From positions 7,011,001 to 7,075,000 of the forward strand of contig OX335653.1 in NCBI GenBank assembly GCA_946894095.1: a stretch of DNA of 64,000 nucleotides. The letters run 5' to 3'. Positions 33,614 to 45,600 of the stretch are shown here, piece by piece. Position 1 is the first letter of the stretch. Each line of letters opens with the position of its first letter. The DNA comes from Incurvaria masculella. Lineage: Eukaryota; Arthropoda; Insecta; Lepidoptera; Incurvariidae. The position numbers were made by a program, and so were the translations under genes. The notes beneath the pieces are model-generated. The model searched no databases, had not been told where the DNA came from, and saw nothing but the letters and a program-made list of their open reading frames with translations.

Positions 33614-36600
33614 CTGCAACAAAAATAAGGGTAGTAGGGTAGATTACTTTTTTTACTGTTTTCATGCCTTTAACTAAACTTTTGACCATATTCAAAGATT
33701 CAAAGATTCAAAGATTCAAAGAGTTTATTTGTGATCTTTAGTTTTGTACACTTCTATCACATCGTCAAGGTTTATACACAGGTAAGTATATAATCCTACA
33801 AGTTATTAGCATTCAAATTATTAAATAAATTTTTATTAAGGCACAGTAAGAAATTTGATATAATAATTAACATTATGCATTAAACATTTAAATTAAAATC
33901 ATTCCATCAAACATTCATAAATCACAATTAAAATTTAAAACATCAGAAAGTATTGTATTAAAGTCAGTCATTATAAAATTAACTATACTGAATATATATA
34001 CACCGGAAATTATTAAAATATTACTTATTTTTCTTACAAAAAGTAGTATAGGTCATAAAAAGTTTTTGTGAGCAGCCATTTATGCAGGTTTTGTTTGAAT
34101 AGGTTGTCACTTTCTTCTCTTTGTAACTCAATGGGTAACTTGTTATATATATTAGCTGCTTGGAACTTAAGGCTTCTTTGGAAACACATGGTGCTGTGGC
34201 TTGGCAGTTGGAGGAGGCATTTGTGTCTGGTGCGGTAAGTATGATCGCGTGTGTTGTACTCCGACATATTACTTCTCGCAAACAGCGCGACCCTCTTCAC
34301 GTACGCATCGTACATCGTGAGCATGCTCAGATGTTTGAATATGGGTGCACAGTGTGCATCCCAAGCTAAACCACCTACAATTCTCACTGCTCGTTTTTGT
34401 AAGAGAAACACTCTTTGAGCGTCACCAACCCTACCCCAGAACTCCAGACCGAAAGTCATTGTGGAGTAGAAGTACCCATAATATGCATTTTTCATGGTCT
34501 TTGCGTACCATGACTGGGATAGAATCCTGAGGCAGTAGCAGGTTTTGCTCAATTTAGCACATAGTGTTTCAATATGGTCGGTGTACCTAAGATTATGGTC
34601 TAGTGTCAAACCTAAAAATTTGTGTGACATTTGAAATTTTATCGCATCGTCCATGTGTTGTATAAATATGTCTTCAGAGAAAATTTTTTTAATAATGGAG
34701 AATTGCACGTAACCAGTTTTTGATTTATTCATTAAAAGTTTGTTTGCTGTAAACCAGTCGAACAAAGCTCTTAAGCAGTATTCAAGCTTGGATAGCAATT
34801 CTGTTTTATCTTTTGCTTTGACTATTGCATTGGCATCGTCTGCGTACAATATTAGTAAAGCAAATTTTAAAGCCTTTGGTAAATCATTTATAAATACTAA
34901 GAATAGAAGGGTTGATAGTATTGACCCTTGCGGCACTCCATATTTTATAGCAAAGGGTGCGGAGTGTACCTCTAATATTTTGGTATCCCTCATACAATTT
35001 GTGGTAACTTGGCCTCTTCTGTCATGCAGATATGATCTCAACCAGTCCAAGGCGATGCCTCGTATGCCATAGAAGTCTAATTTTTCGAGGAGCAGCTTGT
35101 GATCCACAAGATCGAACGCCTTAGATAGGTCTACGAATATACCTGCGGTTTGTTCCTGTCTATCAAGGCCTTCCAAGACATTTGTTGTAAGCTGATAGGT
35201 AGCTGTGGAAATGGACCGCCCGGGACGGAAGCCATGTTGTGCTTCGGTTAATATATCATTGGTGTTAATGAAGTTCATAAGTCTAATATACATAGCTCTT
35301 TCAAAAATTTTGGAGAATACCGGCAGTATTGATACGGGGCGATAATTCTCTACAGAAAGTTCAGAACCTTTTTTAAACAGCGGTACTATCTTTGCCTTTG
35401 AGAGTTCTGCGGGAAATACTCCAGTCTCAAACGATAAATTAACGAGATATGTCAGCGGAAATATTATTGGTTTATAGCACTGTTTTAATAGAGATACGGG
35501 CATATCATTAATATCTTGCGTGTTTTTATTTTTAAAAGAGTTAATTATTTTAATTATTTCTCTTGTGTCGCATGGTTTAAGAAAGAATGTGTTCGGAATA
35601 TATCTTTTAGTATTGTCTCTGAGTAGTTTATTTGATGTTTGAGTGCATTGTGGTATTGTGGCAAGTAATTTTTCAGCAATTTTTGAGTAGTGTTCCGCAA
35701 ACATATCTGCCACTTTTTGTGGCTCGGTGATTGGGTGACCTTCATTGTTTACTAATTTAGTATTTTTTACAACCCTATTGTATGGTACTTTCGTAGTTTC
35801 ACGCTTAACAATGTCCCAAATGGTTTTTTGTTTATTCTCACTATTGCTTATCATTGATTCATAGTATTTTGATTTTTCTTTCTTTATTTGGATGTCGTAT
35901 CCCTTTTTCAGTCGCTTTAAAGTGTCCTGGTATTCTTGGCTATCGGTTATATATAGATTTCGCTTTCTTTATTACTAGCTTACTAATACATTTTGCAGAG
36001 TTGTTTTGTATTTTTTTGTTAACAAATGCCACAATTTTCTCCGTCATCATCACACTTTTGGAAGAGTGTGGAAAGTATTCATCAATATATTGGAGGCTCC
36101 ATCAATTCAGAAACTTAATTGACACTACAATAAAACCTTACGCAATTGCCATATAGGCACATTCGATCTAATATGAGTTGCATGTCATCTAGGTCGCTGC
36201 AGTCATACAACAGCACAACCATGGGGCGCCAGCAAACGGGTTAGAACTAACACTGATCTATTAAAAGCTCACCCAATTACCAGACCAACAAAATCCTGAC
36301 TGAACACTATGATGTACCGAGTCTTAAATCAATGTATACAAAAAATACTAATGAGAGACTTTGAGGACACTCCTTGAAACTTAACCGCAATAATACTACT
36401 TCAAACCCGAGAAAGCACTTCCTATCTAACAGAGTTGTTGACACTTGGAATAAATTGCCAGAAGAAGTGATAAGTGCTAACTCAGTGAACAGTTTTAAAA
36501 ACAAATTGGACAAGTTTAAAAACCGAGAGCAATAAATAAAAACTAACTTTAAAAAAAAACTTTACTGCAAAAATATTAATACAGTGCACTCAATAATTAA

Positions 36601-39600
36601 AATACATGCATCAGCTTGTAGCTGCCAGTGCATATAAAATATAATAATAATAATAATAAATTATAATTTCACACTTGTCTTTTATGAGCTCCTGGTAGAT
36701 ACAGAACACTTCCTCCATGTGGTCGTATGGCAGCAGGCAGATTATAACTAGCACAAAGGTATGGCATAGATCCAATATAATCTCACCAAATGTTAACTGC
36801 ACACTTGGCCTTTATGAGCTCCTGGTTGATGCAGAGTACCTACGTCCTCGGGTCGTTGCAGTCGTAAAGCAGCCGGCCATGGAGCGGTAGCAAGCAAGTT
36901 ATAACTAGCACAAAGGTAAGGCATAGCTCTAATATAATCTCACCCAATGTTAACTGCACACTTGGTCTTTATAAGCTCCTGGTTGATGCAGAGTACGTCC
37001 TCCGGGTGGGTGCAGTCGTGGCAGCAAACGGGTTAGAACTAGTGTTGATCCATTAAAACCTCACCCAATGATAATTCCATACTTGTCTTTTATGAGGTCC
37101 TGGTAGATGTAGAACAAGTCCTCCAGGTCGTATGGCAGCAAGAAGCGGGTTGAAACTAACATAAAGGTATGGCATAGATCCAATATAATCTCACCCAATG
37201 TTAGCTGCACACTTGGCCTTTATGAGCTCCTGGTTGATGCAGAGTACGTCCTCCGGGTGGGTGCAGTCGTGGCAGCAAACGGGTTAGAACTAGTGTTGAT
37301 CCGTTAAAACCTCACCCAATGATAATTCCATACTTCTCTTTTATGAGGTCCTGGTAGATGCAGAACAAGTTCTCCAGATCGTATGGTAGCATGGCCATGG
37401 AGCAGCAGCAAGAAGCGGGTTGGAACTAATATTAAGGTACGGCATAGATCCAATATTATCTCACCCAATGTTAACTGCACACTTGGCCTTTATGAGCTCC
37501 TGGTTGATGCAGAGTACGTCCTCCGGGTCGCTGCGGTCGTACAGCAGCACGGCCATGGAGCTGCGGCGCGCCGGCGGCTCCAGCACGAGCGCGTGCAGCG
37601 CGCGCCGCGTGTGCCGCTCCATTAGCAGCACGGCCTCCTTGCTCCATTTCTTGTTGGTGGGGGATATCTGACCGAGGTGACACTCCACCGCCTGCGATGA
37701 GGGCATCAAAGCAGGGATAAAGTATTTTTTGTAAGATAATCCTGACACCAGGATAATTTGTCGGGCACATTTAATCCATACACATATCAGCTTCTATAAA
37801 TACTAGTGTTTTTTATATGTTAAGCGTGGCATATGGCGTACGCCAGGACCCAAAGGTGCCCGACGACGCCCATGGGTTTTCGAACATTCAGGGGGGCTGC
37901 GAAAACCATGCCGGTCGGCCAGGTGCTTCTTCACGTTTGAAGGACCCCAGGTCGTAATTTGGGGGCAATACTTCGGAACGGAGTTCATTCCATTGTTTAC
38001 CGACCGCATAGATAAGGATCTAGAGGATCAGAGTCGTGGGGCTAGTGTAAAAACTGAGTAATCATTTCACGCCGAGCAGTATGACCGCTTCATATTTCTC
38101 TTAGGGCAACGGATCCCGTGCACGGTCCTACTTCAAGTGCGGCAACAAAAGCCAGTTCGTTAAGAGCCGTCTAGACGCTATGACGCGACATCAGCACGCG
38201 CAGTGGTGGGCGGCAACAGTAACAGCCAACCCTCCTGTTGCGGCTGCTTTTGCAATTGCGCACGCTATGAACTGCGCGCCAGCCGGAGACAGTAGTAGTA
38301 TTCGAGAAAAAAAATTAAACTGTTTGAAGGTCTGTCATTTGCTTTCCGTTACAGGAAAATATCAGACGGAACTGCGTAGAGCATAGAGCAATACATCAAT
38401 TACGCGAAAAAAAAGAAGATATTAACGTCCCGTTGACATTACATATACCCTAATCATTCTAATCTCATAAACAGAACTATACAATTTCCATCGAAATCCA
38501 GTAAAAACTTGCCCCACTTTTAATTTATACGAAATAGAAATTGATATTATGCAGTTGTGGACGATTTTATGGGCAATCAAAACGTTTATGGGTGTGTGCA
38601 GTCAATACTCACCAATGCCTTGACTACAAAGAAGTGTTGTTGCAGCGTGCGCAGGCTGGAGTAGTGCAGCTCGAGCTCGTGACCCGAGTCGGGCAGCGTC
38701 AGGACCACGCGCCCGCGCCCAAGCACATGCGTCACCACGCCGCGCCGCCAGCCGCCGCCGTCCGCCTCCTCCGCGCACGCCTCCACGCTGCACGCGACCA
38801 CAGACCCTGCGCACAGAGCTATTTCCGTGCAAGCGCCAACCGTCAGAGACCACGATCTGTAGGATTTTATTATAAACAGCAGTATTTTGTGTGCGGAAAA
38901 AAAAAATGGGAAAAGAGGTGGCAGCATATATTTTTTAAGGAATGTTATATGTATGTATTTATAATCGACCGTGAAGCAAGGACACATTCATTAAAGAACG
39001 AGAACATTCAAATCATACATACATATCACATTCCCTTGAATAAGTGACATACTTGCTTAGTACGAAAAAGTATATTTCCATTTATTTTTATTCATGTTTT
39101 AGACATTACTACTGCTGACAAAGACAATTCTATATACATTGGTGACAAGCAAAGTCTTGACTACCATAATGACATCTTATTTCATTTAGTTTTCATTTAA
39201 TTTATTTAAACTTTTTGGTATTTAAAGTACACTAATTTACGTCAAAAACGGGTAGATCTGTGGATTCTATCAACCAGTAAAGAAGAATCTTTACTGGTTT
39301 TCCATCCACAGTGATAAAATACATACTTAGATCGGCTGCTATTCCAAATTACATAATAGGTATTCTAATCTAAATAATTTCAGCGTAAAAAGCCATCGTC
39401 ATTTTTGATACAAGGTAGCATAAAATGAAATAAAAGTTAGTAAGTTAACAAATTGATATTAGTACTAAAATGTAGTACCTATATCAGATATGTATTGAAG
39501 AAACGAAGTATCGAATGTCTTAAATGCTAGTATCATGTTAGGTCCCTGATCAAGTAGGTAGTCCTGAACTTGGTTTTAAATAAATGTTTTGTGTAATAAG

Positions 39601-42600
39601 GTAGTTCCTGGATAGTGATGTCATAGATTAAAGAGGAAGGGATAGATTGTTAACCTCATACCAGTGTTAAATAGGGATAATAAAAGTTCACAGGTGGCAT
39701 TGCAATTCGCATTTCAGAATACATTAAATAGAAACCAATTAATATCAAACATTGCAATTAGCATTTCAGAATACATTAAATATAAACCAATTAATATCAA
39801 TGATATTTTTGTAATTAAAAATATTTTTTGTTAATTTATAGGTAAAATGTAATGTTTTCATCACTCCAAAATGTCTGCATGGAAAGTATCGATTTACATT
39901 AAGGTGGCCCATCCCGCTCATCTCCCCATACAAAAGGGGAAACAAGATCACGCCCATATTTCTTGCCAGTGATCCAAAATTTTGCTAAAAATAGCTTTAT
40001 TTGATCGAACTACATGTCTGATGACCATTGGCATTGTAAAATTGTGTTTGGTTTCTAAGTTGTAAGGTCCGCAAGTTCGAATTTTTCGCGCGTTTTAGAC
40101 AATAACTTTGGAGGTGGATTACGCTATGATAAAGTAAGAACATCTTAAAAAGATTAGTCATCAGACATAGCTTATTTATTCAAGATTTATAATCTATTTG
40201 GTTTCTGTTAGATTTTGGACTACAGCGGTCGTGGTTTACTTTTAGGTATAAGTCGTTTTGTAATTAAAATTTTTGTAAATCTTACCAAATCATACCCTAT
40301 GCACATTGTCTTTTTTGTGGACATTTAGCATCTTCCTCATCATGGATCCTGTCTTTTTCTTTGAAATATAGAAGGTCCCAGAGCGCGACAGCACGGTTTT
40401 GTACTTTGCCCGCGAATGAGTTAGTCCCGCTGGGTTGGGCCACCTTAATCATGTCATCCTTAAATAATAAGAAAAATATCATTATGATCCAGCAAGTCCT
40501 TCATGTATTTAAAGTTACATACCAACTTCGGGACAGTAGACTGTACCAGTCTTGTCTTTAAGGCTGTAGGTTTCCTCCATATCAGCACATAACTTGTCAT
40601 ACTGCTCTTGCAAGTATGTCTAAAAAAAAAAAAAAAATGGCGGTGAGTAAAATGAAATAATAAGTCATAAAGAAATTAATATAAAATACATACACGAACA
40701 TAGATCCCAGACCTCGAGAAGGGGAATTCTTTTTTGTTTGTAAAATAAAATTGTATCATAAGAACTACCAAATTAAGAAGTGCTCACCATACGAAACCAG
40801 AGAGATCTTAAGTTTGAAGAAGCAAATATTCACAAACTTAATGGGGAGATCATTCTTCAATATCATCCAGAAAACTGATTTTGGCTGAAAGAGAACTCTG
40901 CCAGGCGTAATGGTAAAGTGTAAGATGAACATACACTGAAATGGATAGTTCAAAGGAATGTGAAAGAAAGAAAATACATTTATTCAACAATTTTTATAAT
41001 TTTAAATTAAATTAATTGTTGAAAAGGATTTCACACAGCACATTGTGATAGAACATAGTAGTTCAATCACAGCTGGTTTTAAGTGAATAATGTTTGTATG
41101 TGTTGTACCTTGCGTACAAAGAACTTGTCAGGGCTGATGATGCGCGTGATGATGACCTCCTCGGTGGTGCCCTTCCTCATGTCGCTGTTGTAGAACAGCT
41201 GCGGCTGGTCCAGCACAGCCACGTTGTAGTACTGAACGACAACATTTTACATTTCACTTATTCAATATTAGCAAAACACAGCTCATACAGCGACCTACAT
41301 TGACATTTTACAACTTTCGATTTTGTTTTATAATGACCGTTATCCCCAAAAATTTAGAAAAATAAATTCAATACATTTCTGGACATCATTGTATCGTCCA
41401 ATGCATATTGTGAGTGTGGACGTATTAGTTGGAGTTTTATAAAGGCTTTAGCCAAATTCATTAATTAAATTAATTGCTCCAAAACGAAAATTAAATCTCC
41501 AATAATTATAATACTCTAAAGGGGTGACATGTCCGTAATTTTTTTGTTTTAGAAAAAAACTTTTTCGAGGGGCTTATGCTAACGAATTACGAATAAATTA
41601 TTTTTCGGAAGTGTTTGTCTGTCTGTCTGTCTGTCTGTCTTGAACAATGTTTGGCAGATTTTCACGATGAAACTGCTTAATTATTTTTTAAACTCGGTTT
41701 TCACTAATAGAACCAAGCATATCTCAAAGAAGTTTTTGCCAAATATCATCACAAGATGTTGAAAAATTAGGGAGTAGCAAGCGAAAACGTACATGACCTA
41801 TATGACCACTGAATTGATGCGTTGAGGGGAGGGGCTCAGTGGCCGACCCTAATTCTCACAATCATCACCCTAACATGAGCGGCGACCAGACTATATAATA
41901 TCAGACTATAACGGAAACGGGCACAGCTAGTGGTGAATAAAAAATACAGGTGACGTAGGTTCAACAATATACTTGTAGTAATTTGCACGGCAGAGCTCCG
42001 ATTGCTTTGCTCGCCCTGTCTGGGGACAAATGTTATTAGTAAATTCGAATGTTATGCATCCCGTCAATCGTGACAATATATTCAGGTGTGCATTACGATG
42101 CCAAGTTGTACGATAAAATCAGTAGCAGCAACATAAGTGGAATTGGTGGACAAATTGGAAAGAATGCAGAATGCCTGCATTCGCTATATCTTTAATTTGA
42201 GGAAATATGATCATGTCTCAGTTTACCGGAAAGAGCTAAAGTGGCTCAAAATACGGGATCGACGCAATCTACACATTTTGACTTTTCTGTTTAAGACTCT
42301 TACTACTCTTACACCCATAAACATAAGAACTATGTTCAGTCTTCTTGCTGGCCATGGTGTCCCTCTGAGGTCAACATCAACCAACCTGTTATTGATCCCG
42401 GAACACAGGTCCGACTTCATGTCACGGTCTTTCTCTGTGCACACTCCGCGGCTCTGGAATGCATCGCCTGAGCCCATACGCCGTTCACAGAGTGTTTCTA
42501 TCTTTAAAACATGCTTGAAGGAACATTACCTGTCGCAAGAGTGATCTGTTCTCTTTCGACCCCCGCCTGCGGTTGCCATTGTTTTATGTTTTATTTTATT

Positions 42601-45600
42601 TTATTTTAGTTTTTATTTGCAATCTGGAAGAGATTGCCATAAGGCAATAACATCACCCATTGGATGAAGGAAAGTATGCAGTAGGTAGCTAACATTTATA
42701 ATATGTTTTTATGTTCTCCTTTTTTATATTTTCAGAAATCTACTATGCATTGTATGTTTTACTGTTCTTTTGTTTTTCTGTGTACTTATGTCTTCTTCAT
42801 CCAATAAATGGGTATTATTATTATAAGTGAAATGATCAAGCAAGACATTTTTTGTGGAATATACGATAACAAAACTTTTTAATTGTTTGCATAGTAATTG
42901 AAAAACTAAACTCCCACTAGAATTTGGCCCTAGGAAAGTAACACAGCGTAAGCCCCAATGATAATATATATCAATTTGATTTATACTGAAACCTGAAATA
43001 ACGTGTAGTAATTTCAGGTTTCAGTAATTTCAAACAAAATATTAATAGATATTTACTTTGTAGAACAAAAAAAATGCACTCAACATGGGTACATCTACTG
43101 AAACCCAATAACCTGGGTCAACTGGGGGTAACTGACATTGGGCTTTAACCGTAAGTCACATGTTGGTTAAATTTTGCATCAAAACCTTTAAGGATTCAAA
43201 CGCTCCACAGAAAAGTTTGTCTAAATTCTGCAACTTTCAGAATAATACTTCGATCCTTCTCGAAAGAACAAAAAAATTAACTTGGGTTCCATTTTTCTTT
43301 CCACAAGGTACCTTGAGGTTGGGGTCAATGAGGTGCGCCCGGTTGTGGAAGACGAACGCTCGTGCCAGGTTCACGCGTTCGTCGTAGGTGGTGATGTCAC
43401 ACTCGATGGCCGGCCCCAGGTTGGTTTCGCCGAGCAGGCGGCGGATGTACATCACCGACTGCTTGCTGCTCCGTGCACGGCCACAATCGAGTAATCAATA
43501 GCTGCATAAAGTAGTAAGTAGTGGAGGTAGTGTCGAGTCGAAACATACATTAGTCTCTAACTGGTCCTTTCAAGCTGAAGAAATGCTCGTCTAATGTTAC
43601 TTGTTGAGATTACATTTATTGACTAGAGTCCCTAGTCGGACTTCTCACCTAAATTGGCGGTTATGGAACTTCGTTACGTAAAACGTCAAACCGCATACAA
43701 GTTTTACTACTTATTCTGTGGTTATACTTCTTGAACCAGTCAAAATCAAACTCGCACTACCAAATTTGTATGAAAATGGGGAGTTCCTGTAAACGGCAAC
43801 GTCAACGTATTCACAGTGACGATGAGTAAGCTGTCAAATCAAACTCAGACTCGCAAGTGTTAGTTCGCTTTGAAATGCCAGTCGATAGGTTTAGCTTAAA
43901 CGCCAATTTAGGTGCCAAGTCCGATTCGGGGCTCTGCTAAAAGCAATCATATTACCAAAAACTGCCAGGCGAATCTACCCCCGATACAAACCTTTCAAAG
44001 TTCGTATAACATTTCAAAGGAGCCCGTTACAGTCAGTAATTTATACAGTACAGTAATTTGTGTTGTTTAATGCTTTCGCCCATGGGATTCAACCTAACAA
44101 TGACTAATCATTGACCCGTTCTCAACTGGCAGTAACACCACCGGAGCCATGACAAAAAATATTCTAACACGCTAGCGGTACCGCCGGTGGTACCGCCAGT
44201 GGTACCAGGCGCTATTATGAATTAGTCACCTAAACGTAGGCAAATCAAGTGCTTGAAAACGACTTTTTATTTGTTTATGGCCAGCAAGGTTGACGGCACT
44301 TGTTCCTGCGTATTGTGATTTCAACAAAATTTCCGAATTTATTATTACTTTAACTTGAGCATTTTTCTTACCATATTCTGTGAATCGAAATGATAGACAC
44401 ATTTTGAATTGAGAGTTGAAAGAGCAATTCAGAGGCGAATTTGGTTATGGATTCAACTGAATGGAATTTTTAATGACATTTACGGCTAAAGTGTACTAAA
44501 GTCTTAATATAACATGTTTTTTATTATATTATATTTAAACTATGTCAGTTTTAATAGTTTATAGTTGTAAGGACTCTAAATCCCAAGGTAAAGTTTATAG
44601 TCCGGTATACTGACTTGCTGACAATGTGATGCATGAGCAGCGAGTCCGCCTGGTCCCAGTCCCCGCCCAGCGGCTGCACGTTCGCCAGCGAGCAGTGCAG
44701 CGCCAGCGCTGGCAGGCGACTCGCATACTTCGGCAGCATCCGCAACCTGCCGGTCCACGCATTGCACGGTGGTGTGTTGCCAGGGATACATTTGCCACTA
44801 GCTAAATCGCTTCAATCGTTTACCATATTCCTAACAATGAAATTTTACTTCACTAGAAGGAACACATTTTTTGGATTTTACAAAACACCTAAAATCGATA
44901 GTTTCCTTTTGACAGTCGTCTGAAGATAGACTGCTCGATTGAACTGAGATATAGCTTCTGTCGACTCATCCATGAGTAGTACTGTTATACAGGTTGTGAT
45001 GACAGTGCAGAGTTTCTAGAAACCACGTATTCTAGGCATGAAAATGAACAACTTGTGTTCTATACGTTTTGTTTTTTATACGTTTTGAAACGTATAAAAA
45101 ACTTACTTCTCTATAAATTTACGTGCTTGCATTCAAAGTTTAAAATAAAATGTAGTGTAGATTTTTAAAGAATGAAGAAAGAAGAAAGAATACATGTTTA
45201 AACTCCATGTAAAATATTCAATTGTTCATCACAAACTCTAAGATGAATGAATAATGTTAAGGACGAAATATGTCTGTCTACGGCAACAATATATCAGCAA
45301 AACAACTTCAACATAGTGGCCACCCAACCAATTCTCCAAAACTACTCAAAACATCTTAAAAGACATGACATCGTGACCGATACTACCAAAAAACCCGGTT
45401 ATAGTCCAAGGACTGATAGCGGGAGAGACAAAAAAAGTAATGCAATTCCTAAAGGTGTTTTTTTTTTCTAGGCAAATCACTGAAAGAACTTACGCTAAAA
45501 ATTAAAATAATAATTACTCATTTATGGTGACATATTCTGTTTGGCCGCAATCAATGTAGAACACGTAGTAGTTGGTATATTTAGGGTCATCTTGGTTTAT

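Noticed and set aside
44170..44212. GGTACCGCC-type microrepeats
   Set aside because: Three short imperfect units; too small to call more than local slippage.
44747..44800. Earlier acceptor for the Tudor exon that would add GKCIPGNTPPCNAWTGR
   Set aside because: It is in frame but breaks the conserved E-L-R-x-L-P join of the Tudor domain; the acceptor GGCAG at 44747-44751 restores it.
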